A DNA stretch of 64,000 bases from Planotetraspora phitsanulokensis (lineage in GTDB: Bacteria > Actinomycetota > Actinomycetes > Streptosporangiales > Streptosporangiaceae). Both the position numbers and the translations under genes were made by a program. The notes beneath the pieces are model-generated. The model had not been told where the DNA came from. It made no database searches and saw only the letters and a program-made list of their open reading frames with translations. The DNA is taken from contig NZ_BOOP01000042.1 in the NCBI RefSeq assembly GCF_016863295.1, positions 32,523 through 96,522 of the forward strand, written 5' to 3'. Below are positions 55,566-64,000 of this stretch, piece by piece (the first letter of the stretch is position 1; every line of letters begins with the position of its first letter).

Positions 55566-56456
55566 TCATGGGACGACCACCTTCCTGCGGTCGCGCAGCA
55601 GGCGCAGGTAGACGAAGGCGAAGACGAGGTTGATCAGCAGGACGAGGAACGAGATCGCGGCACCGAAGCCCAGCCGGCCGCCGCTGAGCGCGACGTTGTA
55701 GATGTACACGGGGAGGATCTCCGACCGGCCCTCGGGCCCGCCCGCCGTGAGCTGGAACGACGTGAAGTCATTGAAGGTCCACAGGCTGATCAGCAGCAGG
55801 TTGGTCAGCACGTGGCCCTTGATCCTCGGGAAGACCACGTCTCTGAGCTGCTGGAAGGTCGACGCTCCGGCGAGTCTGGCCGTCTCCAGGTGGGACGGCG
55901 GCACGTTCTCCAGCGCGGCGCCGTACAACATCATCGAGAAGGCCGTGCCCCGCCAGACGTTGAACACGATGATCGACGGCATGGGGTAGTCGAGCAGCCA
56001 GGCGAAGCCCGGTGTGTGCAGCAGTGCGTTCAGTGTGCCGTCGTCGCGGTCGAGCAGCGCGATCCAGAGGAACGCGATCACCGACGACGGCAGGATCCAG
56101 GCCAGCAGCACGAGGCCCTCGGTGATCCGCTTGACCGGCCCGGGGCGGTTGCGCAACACCCACGCGATCGCGAACCCGAGCACGGCCTGGCCGACCACCG
56201 CGGACCCGAGCACGTACTGCAGGGTCAGCCACAGCGAGTTGCGGAACCGTTCGTCCCCCAGCGCCGTGGTGTAGTTGTCCACGCCGACGACCTGCGGGTC
56301 CGCCGCGGCGAGCCCGGTCAGGCGGTAGTCGGTCAGGCCGAGATAGATGGTCCACAGCGCGGGGAAGATCAGGAAGACCCCGATCAGCACCAGGCCTGGG
56401 AGCACGAACCCGACGGCCCGTGCGCGGCCCAGGCCCGATGGGTCAGCTTGCGACAT
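55566..56456 (-). CDS. Carbohydrate ABC transporter permease, MalF type
   Basis: 296 aa; ATG at 56456 lies inside the end of the binding-protein gene (14-base overlap). First membrane helix at about 14-36 (VGFVLPGLVLIGVFLIFPALWTI), six in all. ATPase-contact loop LETARLAGASTFQQLRDVVFPRIKG. The length and the lack of a long periplasmic insertion fit the CUT1 family, which takes up di- and oligosaccharides or glycerol-phosphate compounds. Confidence 0.93.
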   Translation of the reverse strand: MSQADPSGLGRARAVGFVLPGLVLIGVFLIFPALWTIYLGLTDYRLTGLAAADPQVVGVDNYTTALGDERFRNSLWLTLQYVLGSAVVGQAVLGFAIAWVLRNRPGPVKRITEGLVLLAWILPSSVIAFLWIALLDRDDGTLNALLHTPGFAWLLDYPMPSIIVFNVWRGTAFSMMLYGAALENVPPSHLETARLAGASTFQQLRDVVFPRIKGHVLTNLLLISLWTFNDFTSFQLTAGGPEGRSEILPVYIYNVALSGGRLGFGAAISFLVLLINLVFAFVYLRLLRDRRKVVVP

Positions 56457-57810
56457 TGGCGGCGCCGCCTACCAGCGATTCCACCTTCTGCTGGTATGCG
56501 GCGGCCGCCTCGTCGACCGTCTTGCCCGCGACGACGTCGGCGGTGGCCTCCTGCAGGGCGACCGACACCTGCGGGTACACGGCCAACGGGGGCCGGTAGG
56601 CCGTGATCGGCAACACCTCGTCCGACACGAACTTCAGCATCGGGTCGACCCCGAGCACCTGGTCGTTCACGTCCGCGCGCGAGGTGATCCTGGCCGCGCC
56701 CGCGAGCTGCGAGGTGGTCGCCTTGGCCGAGTGCATGAACGACAGCAGCTCCCAGGCCAGCTTCGGGTTCTTCGAGTTCGGGTTCAGGACCCGTACGGCG
56801 CCGCCCGACATGCTGACGAAGTCCTGCCCGCGGATGCCCGAGCCCGGCTGCTCGGAGGGGATGCGGGCGTACCCGACGACGGCGTCCCGGTTCTGCATCG
56901 GGGCGACGCCGGCCTTGGGCTCGACGACGGCCCGCCAGAAGTAGTCGCCCTCCGCCAGAATGCCGATCTTGCCCTCGGCGAACTGGGCGAACGACTTGTC
57001 CCTGCCCTGGGCCTCCTGCTGCAGCTTCGGATCCCCGAGCCCGGTCGTGTAGATCTGGCGGTAGAAGCCCAGCACGTCCTTCAGCGCCTGGGAGCCGCCC
57101 GTCCACTTGCCGTCGGTGTAGATCTGCGCTCCGGCGCCGGCGAGGAGCGGCAACGCGCCCTGCATCGTCGTCGCCTCGCCCATCGCGGTGCCCGCGTTGA
57201 GCTGGATCGGCACCGGCACCCCGGCGGCCTTCAGCGCGTTGCCGGCGTCGATGATCTCCTGCCAGCTCTTGGGCTGCCAGTCGGCGGGCAGACCGGCCTT
57301 CTTGAACAGGTCCTTGTTGAAGTACAGGACGCGGCCGTCGGTGCCCTGCGGCAGGCCGTACTTCTTGCCCTCGAAGATCCCCAGGCCCTGGACGGTCTCC
57401 GGGATCTGGTTCCAGCCCTCCCAGGACTCGACCTCGGGACCGGCCACCTCGGCCAGCGGCTTGACGTAGCCGGCCTGGGCGAACTCGCCCACCCAGATGC
57501 CGTCGAGGTCGATCACGTCGGCCCCCGCGTGCGACTTGAGGTCGAGGGCGATCTTCGTCTTGTACTGCTCGTCGTCGACCCCGCTCGGCTGGAACAGGAC
57601 GTGGACCTGGCGGCCCTTCGCCTTCTGCTCCGCCTCGAACTCCGGGATGACCCACCGTGTGGTCCAGTCAGCCGTCTCGGCGTTCTTTCCGCCGGAGATC
57701 GCGTTCGCCGTGATGATGAGGGTGACGCTGCCGTCCGAGGATCCGCTTCCCGTGCCGCAGGCGGCCAGGACCAGTACGGCTCCCGCCACCGCCGCGAGTA
57801 CAGGTCTCAT
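56443..57810 (-). CDS. Carbohydrate-binding lipoprotein of ABC transporter, family 1
   Basis: 455 aa, ATG preceded by GGAGG. The signal peptide ends in lipobox VLAAC with lipidated Cys18. The mature part starts VTLIITANAISGG and has family 1 features (FQPSGVDDEQYKTKIALDLKSHAGADVIDLDGIWVGEFAQAGYV). It captures the sugar substrate outside the membrane and heads the reversed operon. AAACGGTTT, a 9-base near-palindrome at 57879-57887, lies upstream and could be a LacI-type operator, but no LacI regulator is encoded in the window. Confidence 0.92.
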   Translation of the reverse strand: MRPVLAAVAGAVLVLAACGTGSGSSDGSVTLIITANAISGGKNAETADWTTRWVIPEFEAEQKAKGRQVHVLFQPSGVDDEQYKTKIALDLKSHAGADVIDLDGIWVGEFAQAGYVKPLAEVAGPEVESWEGWNQIPETVQGLGIFEGKKYGLPQGTDGRVLYFNKDLFKKAGLPADWQPKSWQEIIDAGNALKAAGVPVPIQLNAGTAMGEATTMQGALPLLAGAGAQIYTDGKWTGGSQALKDVLGFYRQIYTTGLGDPKLQQEAQGRDKSFAQFAEGKIGILAEGDYFWRAVVEPKAGVAPMQNRDAVVGYARIPSEQPGSGIRGQDFVSMSGGAVRVLNPNSKNPKLAWELLSFMHSAKATTSQLAGAARITSRADVNDQVLGVDPMLKFVSDEVLPITAYRPPLAVYPQVSVALQEATADVVAGKTVDEAAAAYQQKVESLVGGAANVAS

Positions 57811-57982
57811 GAAGACCTCCGTCAAAGTCATGACGTGCAGACAAATCGACAGTCGCACGGGACAACTAACGAGTAAAGAAACGGTTTGGTGAAGCAGTGA
57901 AGGGCGAGTGCGGCTCCGGCGGGCAGCCGCCCCCGGAACGACGATCAAGAAACGAGGTTCGCGCTGAGCTGATCGGGAAGAG

Positions 57983-58011
57983 TGCAACCAGTGCGGTGAC
58001 ATGAGTAGGGT
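57983..58011 (+). promoter_or_regulatory. Candidate promoter of prcBA
   Basis: TGCAAC (57983-57988) and TAGGGT (58006-58011) are 17 bases apart, 33 bases before the prcB GTG. It lies in the 234-base gap between the reversed sugar operon and prcB. Confidence 0.5.
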
Positions 58012-58044
58012 CGGGCGTAACAACGCACGCTTGGAGGGAGTCGC

Positions 58045-58881
58045 GTGGCATCTCAGCAGGCCGGGATGAACAACCTCTTCACATACACGGGGTCCTCGTC
58101 TTTCACCGAGTTTCTCGGCGCGTACGCGCCGGATCTGCTGCCGTCCCGGATGCAGGCGCCGGCCGTGCCGGTCGGTGATCAGATCCCCCATGCGACCACG
58201 ATCGTCGCGGCGACCTGTGCCGGGGGAGTGGTGATGGCCGGCGACCGCCGCGCCACCTCGGGGAACATCATCTCCCAGCGGGACATAGAGAAGGTCTTCC
58301 GCACCGACGACTACTCCTGCATGGGCATCGCGGGCACCGCGAGCACGGGCATCGAGATGGCCCGCCTCTACCGCGTGGAGCTCGAGCACTACGAGAAGAC
58401 GGAGGGCCGCTCGCTCTCGACCGAGGGCAAGGCCAACCGGCTGGCGACGATGATCCGGGGCAACCTCGCCCTGGCGATGCAGGGCCTCGTGGTCGTGCCG
58501 CTGTTCGCGGCCTACGACCCGGCGGAGGACGGCGGGCGGATCTTCAGCTACGACGTGGGCGGCGGGCCGTACGAGGCGCGGAACTACCACTCGATCGGCT
58601 CCGGCTCGATCTTCGCCCGCGGCTCGCTCAAGAAGCTGTACCGCGAGGGCGCCTCGCCCGAGGACACCGTGATGGCGTGCCTCAACGCGCTGTACGACGC
58701 GGCCGACGACGACTCGGCGACCGGCGGCCCCGACGTGACGCGGAAGATCTGGCCGGTGATCGCCGTGATCACCGCGGACGGCTTCCGCCGCCTGCCGGAC
58801 GAGGAGGTCGCGGAGCTCGTCCAGGCCATGCTCGCCAGGCGGATGGAAGAGCCCGACGGACCCACCGCTCCGCTGCGCTAA
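58045..58881 (+). CDS. prcB: 20S proteasome beta subunit
   Basis: 278 aa, GTG start after GGAGGGAGTCGC. A 50-residue propeptide ends HA, followed by [21 protein letters not shown]: Thr51 becomes the N-terminal nucleophile after self-cleavage. The conserved Asp and Lys of the active site lie in GDRRAT and IEKVF. Later family segments are GIAGTAST and YDVGGG. Beta rings form the proteolytic core with PrcA and degrade pupylated proteins delivered by ARC. It is directly followed by prcA. Confidence 0.97.
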   Translation: MASQQAGMNNLFTYTGSSSFTEFLGAYAPDLLPSRMQAPAVPVGDQIPHATTIVAATCAGGVVMAGDRRATSGNIISQRDIEKVFRTDDYSCMGIAGTASTGIEMARLYRVELEHYEKTEGRSLSTEGKANRLATMIRGNLALAMQGLVVVPLFAAYDPAEDGGRIFSYDVGGGPYEARNYHSIGSGSIFARGSLKKLYREGASPEDTVMACLNALYDAADDDSATGGPDVTRKIWPVIAVITADGFRRLPDEEVAELVQAMLARRMEEPDGPTAPLR

Positions 58882-58903
58882 CTCGAAGAGAGGAACACCC
58901 CCG

Positions 58904-59692
58904 GTGTCCATGCCCTTTGGATATGCCTCACCCGAGCAGATCATGCGGGACAGGGCGGAGTATGCGCGAAAGGGCATCGCGCGAGGCCGCAGCGTGGTCG
59001 TCATGCAGTATGCCGACGGCATCCTGTTCGTGGCGCCCAACCCGTCCAAGGCACTCCACAAGATCAGCGAAATCTACGACCGGATCGGCTTCGCCGCGGT
59101 CGGGCGGTACAACGAGTTCGAGTCGCTCCGCCTGGCCGGAATCCGCTACGCGGACATCAACGGCTACACGTTCAACCGCAGCGACGTCACCGGCCGGGGT
59201 CTCGCCAACCTGTACGCCCAGCAGCTCGGCATGATCTTCACCGAGTCCATCAAGTCCCTGGAAGTGGAGATCGTCGTCGCGGAGGTGGGCGAGTCCCAGG
59301 CCGAGGACCAGATCTACCGGCTGACCTTCGACGGGTCGGTGTTCGACGAGCAGGGCATGGCGGTCATCGGCGGCCAGGCGGAGGCCGTCGCGAGCCGCCT
59401 CAAGGAGCGATACAAGGACAACATGCCGCTTCCGGAGGCGCTCGAGGCCGCCCTGGTCGCGCTGACCGAGCCGGGAGGCGAGCGCCCGCCCGCCACCCAG
59501 CTCGAGGTGGCGGTCCTCGACCGCGGCCGCGAGCACCGCAAGTTCCTGCGCCTCACCGGTCCCCGTCTCGAGCGGCTGCTCAAGACGGCCAAGTCCGAGA
59601 CGAAGCCGGATAAGCCTGCCGCCGAAGACGTCTCGCTGCCGGAGCCTCCGACCGCTCCGGACGGAGACATCGACACCGGCTCGGCCGAGTAG
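58904..59692 (+). CDS. prcA: 20S proteasome alpha subunit
   Basis: 262 aa from the GTG at 58904 ([28 protein letters not shown]); an ATG two codons later is also possible. The N-terminal gate region and helix H0 ([20 protein letters not shown]) are typical of actinobacterial PrcA, as are [23 protein letters not shown] and [16 protein letters not shown]. There is no nucleophile Thr, as expected. The C-terminal 40 residues are acidic and flexible. The alpha rings receive the QYL tails of ARC. It lies 22 bases after prcB. Confidence 0.97.
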   Translation: MSMPFGYASPEQIMRDRAEYARKGIARGRSVVVMQYADGILFVAPNPSKALHKISEIYDRIGFAAVGRYNEFESLRLAGIRYADINGYTFNRSDVTGRGLANLYAQQLGMIFTESIKSLEVEIVVAEVGESQAEDQIYRLTFDGSVFDEQGMAVIGGQAEAVASRLKERYKDNMPLPEALEAALVALTEPGGERPPATQLEVAVLDRGREHRKFLRLTGPRLERLLKTAKSETKPDKPAAEDVSLPEPPTAPDGDIDTGSAE

Positions 59693-59753
59693 CCACCACG
59701 GCCGGGCCCGGCGATTACCAGGTGATCCCTATCCGGTTGTCACATTCGGGGAA

Positions 59754-59759
59754 TAGGGT
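59754..59759 (+). promoter_or_regulatory. Candidate -10 for a leaderless pafA message
   Basis: TAGGGT followed by six bases and then the ATG at 59766. No ribosome site lies between. Confidence 0.45.
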
Positions 59760-59765
59760 TAGGTG

Positions 59766-61124
59766 ATGGATCGACGCATCTTCGGGCTGGAGAACGAGTA
59801 CGGCGTCACCTGCACGTTCCGCGGGCAGCGCAGGCTGTCACCGGACGAGGTGGCGCGGTACCTGTTCCGGCGAGTGGTGTCCTGGGGCCGATCGAGCAAC
59901 GTGTTCCTCCGCAACGGCGCCCGGCTGTATCTGGACGTCGGCAGTCATCCTGAGTACGCCACCCCTGAATGCGACAACGTCGTGGAGCTGGTGACCCACG
60001 ACAAGGCGGGGGAGCGCATCCTCGAAGGTCTCCTCGTCGACGCCGAGAAGCGTCTGCGCGAGGAGGGCATCGCAGGAGACATCTACCTGTTCAAGAACAA
60101 CACGGACTCCGCCGGGAACTCCTACGGCTGTCACGAGAACTACCTCGTGGGGCGGCACGGGGAGTTCGGGCGCCTGGCCGACGTGCTGATCCCCTATCTC
60201 GTCACCCGGCAGATCATCTGCGGGGCCGGCAAGGTGCTGCAGACGCCGCGCGGCGCGGTCTACTGTGTCTCCCAGCGTGCCGAGCACATCTGGGAGGGCG
60301 TCTCCTCGGCTACCACCCGCTCGCGTCCGATCATCAACACGCGTGACGAGCCGCACGCCGACGCGGAGCGGTTCCGCCGGCTGCACGTCATCGTGGGCGA
60401 CTCGAACATGAGCGAGACGACCATGCTCCTCAAGGTCGGCGCCACCGACCTCGTCCTGCGCATGATCGAAGCCGGCGTCGTGATGCGGGACCTGTCGCTC
60501 GAGAACCCGATAAGGGCGATCCGCGAGGTCTCTCATGACATGACCGGCCGGCGGAGGGTGCGGCTGGCCAACGGGCGCGAGGCGTCGTCCCTGGAGATCC
60601 AGCAGGAGTACCTGACCAAGGCGAGGGACTTCGTCGACCGCCGCGGCGGCGACGAGACCAGCAAGCGGGTCCTGGAACTGTGGGAGCGGACGCTCCGGGC
60701 GGTCGACACCGGCGACCTCGACCTCGTCTCGCGGGAGATCGACTGGGTCACCAAGTACCAGATGATCGAGAGATATCGGCAGAAGTACGACCTTCCGCTC
60801 TCTTCGCCGCGAGTCGCTCAACTCGATCTCGCCTATCACGACGTCCACCGCAAGCGCGGCCTGTTCTACCTGCTGCAGAAGCGCGGCGCCGTCGAGCGGG
60901 TGGCGAGCGACGTCAAGATCTTCGAGGCGAAGTCGGTCCCGCCGCAGACCACCCGGGCCAGGCTCCGCGGCGAGTTCATCCGCAAGGCCCAGGAGAAGCG
61001 GCGCGACTTCACCGTCGACTGGGTCCACCTCAAGCTGAACGACCAGGCCCAGCGGACCGTGCTCTGTAAGGACCCGTTCCGCAGCGTCGATGAAAGGGTT
61101 GACAAGCTCATCGCAGGGATGTGA
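59766..61124 (+). CDS. pafA: Pup-protein ligase
   Basis: 452 aa from the ATG at 59766 ([16 protein letters not shown]); a GTG one codon earlier is possible. The glutamine-synthetase-like fold has [20 protein letters not shown] with the catalytic Asp, and [20 protein letters not shown]. The Dop loop is absent, which separates it from Dop at 43104, although both share [23 protein letters not shown]. It uses ATP to join the C-terminal Glu of Pup to lysines of target proteins. It follows prcA after a 73-base gap. Confidence 0.97.
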   Translation: MDRRIFGLENEYGVTCTFRGQRRLSPDEVARYLFRRVVSWGRSSNVFLRNGARLYLDVGSHPEYATPECDNVVELVTHDKAGERILEGLLVDAEKRLREEGIAGDIYLFKNNTDSAGNSYGCHENYLVGRHGEFGRLADVLIPYLVTRQIICGAGKVLQTPRGAVYCVSQRAEHIWEGVSSATTRSRPIINTRDEPHADAERFRRLHVIVGDSNMSETTMLLKVGATDLVLRMIEAGVVMRDLSLENPIRAIREVSHDMTGRRRVRLANGREASSLEIQQEYLTKARDFVDRRGGDETSKRVLELWERTLRAVDTGDLDLVSREIDWVTKYQMIERYRQKYDLPLSSPRVAQLDLAYHDVHRKRGLFYLLQKRGAVERVASDVKIFEAKSVPPQTTRARLRGEFIRKAQEKRRDFTVDWVHLKLNDQAQRTVLCKDPFRSVDERVDKLIAGM

Positions 61125-61197
61125 TCTCCTTACGTCGTTCCGACAGCGGGTTCGGGTAGTGTTACCCGAGCCTTGCTGTCTGTCTGAGGGAATTCAC

Positions 61198-62157
61198 ATG
61201 CGCCGCCGTACGGCAGTAGTCGCCGCCGCCTTGCCTTTGTTGCTCGCCGCGGCCTGTGGGACCGCGGAGAAGACCGCGTCCCCCAGCGCCGGCGGGGGTA
61301 CCGCCGCCGCCGCGGGTCTGAAGGTGGCGGGCGAGGCGGGCAAGAAGCCGACGGTGACGTTCCCGGCAGGTCAGCCGCCGCTGACGTCGTCGTCCCTGAA
61401 GGTCCTGGACGGCTCCGGCACCGCAGCCAAGGACGGCGACGTCCTCACGGCCAAGGTGACCGTCTACAACTGGGACGGCAAGGAGAACAAGTCGTCGGGC
61501 TCCGACTACGACCAGGGGCACTCCGAGTTCGTCACGGTCAGCCCGCAGCTGCCCAAGTCCCTGCACGAGGCCCTCGTCGGCGCCAAGCCGGGCGGCCGGG
61601 TCGTGGCGGTCGTCGCCAAGGACAGCCTGTCGCCCGACCAGATCACGCAGGCGAAGGACCAGGGCACCGACTTCAACACGACCTCGCAGGTGCTGGTGGT
61701 CGACGTCGAGTCCGCCGCGCCGAAGGCGGCCCAGGGCAACGCGGTGGACCCCGCCGTTGAGGGGATCAAGCTCGAGAACCCAGGTGGGGACAAGGCACCG
61801 ACGCTGACCACCAAGACCGACGCCAAGGCGCCGAAGGACCTCGTGGTCAAGACCGTGATCAAGGGCTCCGGGCCGCAGGTCAAGGCCGACCAGATGATCC
61901 TCGCCCACTACACCGGCAAGATCTGGGGGACGGACAAGGAGTTCGACTCCAGCTGGCAGCGCGGAGAGCCGGCCACGTTCGCTCTCGGCCAGGTCGTGAA
62001 GGGCTGGTCGCAGGGGCTCACCGGCGTCCCGGTCGGCAGCCGCGTCCTGATCTCCATCCCGCCGGACCTCGGGTACGGCAAGGAGGGCAACGCCCAGGGA
62101 GGCATCAAGGGGACCGACACCCTGGTCTTCGTGGTGGACGTCCTCGGCGCGGTCTGA
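61198..62157 (+). CDS. FKBP-type peptidyl-prolyl isomerase lipoprotein
   Basis: 319 aa, ATG preceded by GAGGGA. The signal peptide ends in a lipobox with lipidated Cys20 (LLAAAC). After a flexible tether there is a degenerate FKBP-like half (about 60-180) and a typical FKBP domain at the C-terminus (about 215-319; ILAHYTGKIWGTDKEFDSSW, LGQVVKGWSQGLTGVPVGSR, IPPDLGYG). It would speed proline isomerisation during folding of exported proteins at the outer face of the membrane. The gene follows pafA in Streptomyces too, as I recall, so it is part of the conserved neighbourhood. Confidence 0.92.
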   Translation: MRRRTAVVAAALPLLLAAACGTAEKTASPSAGGGTAAAAGLKVAGEAGKKPTVTFPAGQPPLTSSSLKVLDGSGTAAKDGDVLTAKVTVYNWDGKENKSSGSDYDQGHSEFVTVSPQLPKSLHEALVGAKPGGRVVAVVAKDSLSPDQITQAKDQGTDFNTTSQVLVVDVESAAPKAAQGNAVDPAVEGIKLENPGGDKAPTLTTKTDAKAPKDLVVKTVIKGSGPQVKADQMILAHYTGKIWGTDKEFDSSWQRGEPATFALGQVVKGWSQGLTGVPVGSRVLISIPPDLGYGKEGNAQGGIKGTDTLVFVVDVLGAV

Positions 62158-62176
62158 CGCTCCCGTAGAACTCAGA

Positions 62177-62211
62177 AAAGGCTCCTCCCCGTGCGACGGG
62201 GAGGAGCCTTT
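62177..62211 (+). terminator. Rho-independent terminator after the FKBP gene
   Basis: AAAGGCTCCTCCCC (62177-62190) pairs exactly with GGGGAGGAGCCTTT (62198-62211), loop GTGCGAC, followed by CTCGTT. A classical terminator that can also serve the convergent chitosanase gene. Confidence 0.85.
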
Positions 62212-62264
62212 CTCGTTGGCCCTTGGTGGGCCCTGTTGGCCTTCTAGGGCCTTTTAGGGCGGGC

Positions 62265-63362
62265 TCAGCTGTTGATGCTGTAGCTGTCGCCGTAGACCTT
62301 CCACTTGAGCGGCGGGTTGAGGTCGAGGTTGCCCGCCTTGAGGAAGACCCGCTGCGCGGTGTCGACCCGGCTCGTGTCGCTGTGGGCCTCCTCGGTCTTC
62401 ATCGCCGCCTTGCGGGCGTCGAGGAAGGCGTTGAGGTAGGCGACCTCGTCGCCGCCCTGCGCCGGGGTCTTGGCCTTCCTCATGGCGGTCTTGCGGATGC
62501 CGCCGAAGCTGACCGGGTCGTTGCCCGGACCGTGCATGACCATCGCGTCGTAGTAGATGAACTGGCCGAGCGCGCGCAGACCGTCCGACTTCGCCTGCTT
62601 CACCGCCGGATTGAAGTAGACGCGGTCGCGCTCGTCGTTCTGCGCCTGCTGGAAGGCCGGGTCGGCCGCCGCCTTGCGCCAGTCCTTGGTGAAGTTCGGG
62701 TCCAGGCCCTTGTGGGAGTCGGTGCCGTCAACCTTGCGCAGCGCGGGCAGGTACGGCGCGAGCACGTTGCCGGGCTTGCGCTGGGCGTAGAGCTCGACGA
62801 GCTCCAGCATGTCGCCCGTCCCGGAGCAGAATCCGATGATGCCCGCCGTGTAGCCCCGGCCGTCGTCGATGTCCTCGATGTACTTGTACTGGGCCTTCCA
62901 GTCGAGTGAGGAGTTCTCCGCGCTGGAGACGAGCTCCATCGCGATCTCCTTCTTCTTCGGATCGGACAGGTCGACGGAGGCGGCCTTGGCCTTGTTCGTG
63001 CTCTTGGATTCGCCCGTGGACTTCGTCGCGGGTCTGTCCCCGGGTTTGTTCGCGGACTTGTTCGTCGACGCGGGCGTGTGGGTGGGCGCGGGCTTGGAGC
63101 CGCGCGTGCCGCTCGCGGCGGGCGTCGCGGGTGCTGCCGGTGTCTCCGTCACGTTGCCGGCGTCGTCGGCCGCCGGGACGGCCGCGGCAGGTGAGTCCGT
63201 CACGGGGGCGAGCGCGGCGACCTTCGCCGGGTCCACCTTGGCCGCAGTGGCGTCGGCCGCTCCGCATCCGGCCGCTGACGTCACCGGGAGTACGGCGACG
63301 CTTACGGCGAGCAGGAGGGCGCCTCGCCGGGGGGTACGCCTGCTCGTCGGCAGGTGTGTCAC
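62265..63362 (-). CDS. csn: GH46-family chitosanase, secreted
   Basis: 365 aa from the GTG at 63362, preceded by GGAGAG; an in-frame start 20 codons earlier has no ribosome site. The signal segment is GALLLAVSVAVLPVTSAAGC; Cys33 might be lipidated but the box is weak. Residues about 35-128 are a Thr/Pro/Ala/Lys-rich linker. The catalytic domain starts near 130: the acid Glu149 in SSAENSS and Asp167 in DIDDGRGYT are exactly 18 residues apart, as in known GH46 chitosanases, followed by GIIGFCSGTGDM. It cuts chitosan outside the cell. A palindrome upstream suggests repressor control. Confidence 0.94.
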   Translation of the reverse strand: MTHLPTSRRTPRRGALLLAVSVAVLPVTSAAGCGAADATAAKVDPAKVAALAPVTDSPAAAVPAADDAGNVTETPAAPATPAASGTRGSKPAPTHTPASTNKSANKPGDRPATKSTGESKSTNKAKAASVDLSDPKKKEIAMELVSSAENSSLDWKAQYKYIEDIDDGRGYTAGIIGFCSGTGDMLELVELYAQRKPGNVLAPYLPALRKVDGTDSHKGLDPNFTKDWRKAAADPAFQQAQNDERDRVYFNPAVKQAKSDGLRALGQFIYYDAMVMHGPGNDPVSFGGIRKTAMRKAKTPAQGGDEVAYLNAFLDARKAAMKTEEAHSDTSRVDTAQRVFLKAGNLDLNPPLKWKVYGDSYSINS

Positions 63363-63495
63363 TGTGTCTCTCCGTTTCTCCGCCGATCTCGCCGGCGTCC
63401 GAACGGCGGTGTGGGGGAGCACAGTGCGACGTTGGGGGATGCGCGCGGCTGAGAGGGGGTGGCGGCTGCTGGGGGAGGAAACCCTGGCAGGTTAG

Positions 63496-63541
63496 TTAGT
63501 AAGGTTTCCTAATGAAATCAGGGCGACGTGAATGCTGTCAA
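63496..63541 (-). promoter_or_regulatory. Chitosanase promoter region with palindromic operator candidate
   Basis: On the - strand a consensus -35 TTGACA (63536-63541) is followed, 17-18 bases on, by a weak -10 (63512-63518), then by the imperfect palindrome read on + as TTAGTAAGGTTTCCTAA (63496-63512). From memory it resembles the box bound by the ROK-family repressor CsnR upstream of Streptomyces chitosanase genes. The 130-base leader to the GTG contains no other recognised feature. Confidence 0.5.
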
Positions 63542-64000
63542 CGTCCAGTTTTACTGGAGTGATGACAGGTATCTGCTGTTGTTTGACTTATCTCAGGGTT
63601 ATGTGCAGGTTAAGGCTTATGGCACCCGGCGTGAGTTGGCGCGGGTGGGGCTGTCACGGCCCCGTGTTCCCTCGTCCGCCTGTTCGCGGGGAACGGCCTG
63701 GCGGAAATGATGTCGCGATATCGGCTTTTCGATGGAGATATCAGGTAGACGCGGTTGTCTCCGTTTTTCTTCAGGGGATTTCCGTCGATTAAAGATCTCG
63801 TTTTGTGTCACCCCGAACAACTCGCACAGGCGTCGCAACCGCCCAACCAGCGGACATCCCGGCTCGATGCTTGGTCGCATCCGTTCACAGCCCCCAATCC
63901 GCCTAAAATCCGAAACGGTCGACTTATGCGAAATGAGCCGACAAGGACTCCCGGTCGGCCGGGTCGCCCAATTACTCGCCGGTATTAGTTGCCCGGCATT
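63542..64000. other. AT-richer right-hand end without a recognised gene
   Basis: About 460 bases with lower GC than the rest and no convincing CDS. The only ORF with a protein-like stretch is 63617-63880 on - (87 aa), which begins MRPSIEP and contains GRLRRLCELFGVTQNEI, faintly like half of a Cro/XRE helix-turn-helix; it has no ribosome site and its C-terminus looks random. It could be a gene remnant. Confidence 0.4.

Noticed and set aside
57879..57887. AAACGGTTT as a LacI-type operator of the sugar operon
   Set aside because: Only nine bases with a mismatched centre, and no LacI regulator is encoded in the window; kept only as a remark in the binding-protein entry.
63617..63880. Small XRE-like regulator at the right end
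   Set aside because: Only a 17-residue stretch is suggestive; no ribosome site, and the C-terminal half looks random.

Overview
The window is high-GC, gene-dense actinomycete chromosome, most likely from the Streptosporangiaceae or a near relative. The evidence is the complete Pup-proteasome set, a cobalamin-dependent metH beside a PAC2-family gene (the same neighbours as in Mycobacterium), GTG starts, Shine-Dalgarno sites of the GGAGG type, and several apparently leaderless genes. Species cannot be fixed from the sequence alone.

Layout. (1) 1-7.7 kb: assimilatory nitrate/nitrite reduction operon, all on +, with overlapping starts and stops: the end of a molybdopterin nitrate reductase, its FAD/[2Fe-2S] electron-transfer partner, nirB, nirD, a HemD-like protein fused to a winged helix, and a sirohydrochlorin chelatase. 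(2) 7.8-13.3 kb: a less GC-rich accessory patch. It starts at a 3' half of tRNA-Ala(GGC) and carries a TetR regulator with three operator copies, a beta-lactamase-fold serine hydrolase, a 275-bp stretch bounded by 16-bp inverted repeats, and a prolyl oligopeptidase preceded by a hairpin and very short ORFs. (3) 13.3-19.4 kb: PAC2, metH, a HAD hydrolase, a TGATCA repeat cluster and a small membrane protein. (4) 19.5-25.8 kb: a complete Opp/Dpp-type peptide importer in the order permease C, binding protein, permease B, ATPase D, ATPase F. (5) 25.9-31.3 kb: a FtsX-type ABC exporter pair with a NarL-type two-component system and a perfect palindrome between them. (6) 31.4-39.7 kb: RecB-like Fe-S nuclease, rhomboid-unrelated M50 site-2 protease with CBS domains, FHA/zinc-ribbon protein, TetR with divergent PfkB kinase, class III aminotransferase, and a tandem GNAT. 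(7) 39.9-61.1 kb: trmI, arc, dop, a histidine-phosphatase-like gene, cobB, a pseudokinase, pup, prcB, prcA and pafA. (8) 61.2-64 kb: FKBP lipoprotein and GH46 chitosanase.

The most notable arrangement is in block 7. In most actinobacteria dop, pup, prcB, prcA and pafA sit close together. Here a reversed strand pseudokinase lies between dop and pup, and a reversed strand 9.5-kb carbohydrate block (binding protein, two permeases, ATPase, PHP-domain metallohydrolase, Gfo/Idh oxidoreductase, GH38 alpha-mannosidase) lies between pup and prcB. Each proteasome segment therefore needs its own promoter, and candidates with the -10 hexamer TAGGGT are visible before arc, prcB and pafA.

No CRISPR array, intact rRNA or tRNA gene, transposase or integrase was seen. 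All functional calls come from reading motifs; no database search was run.
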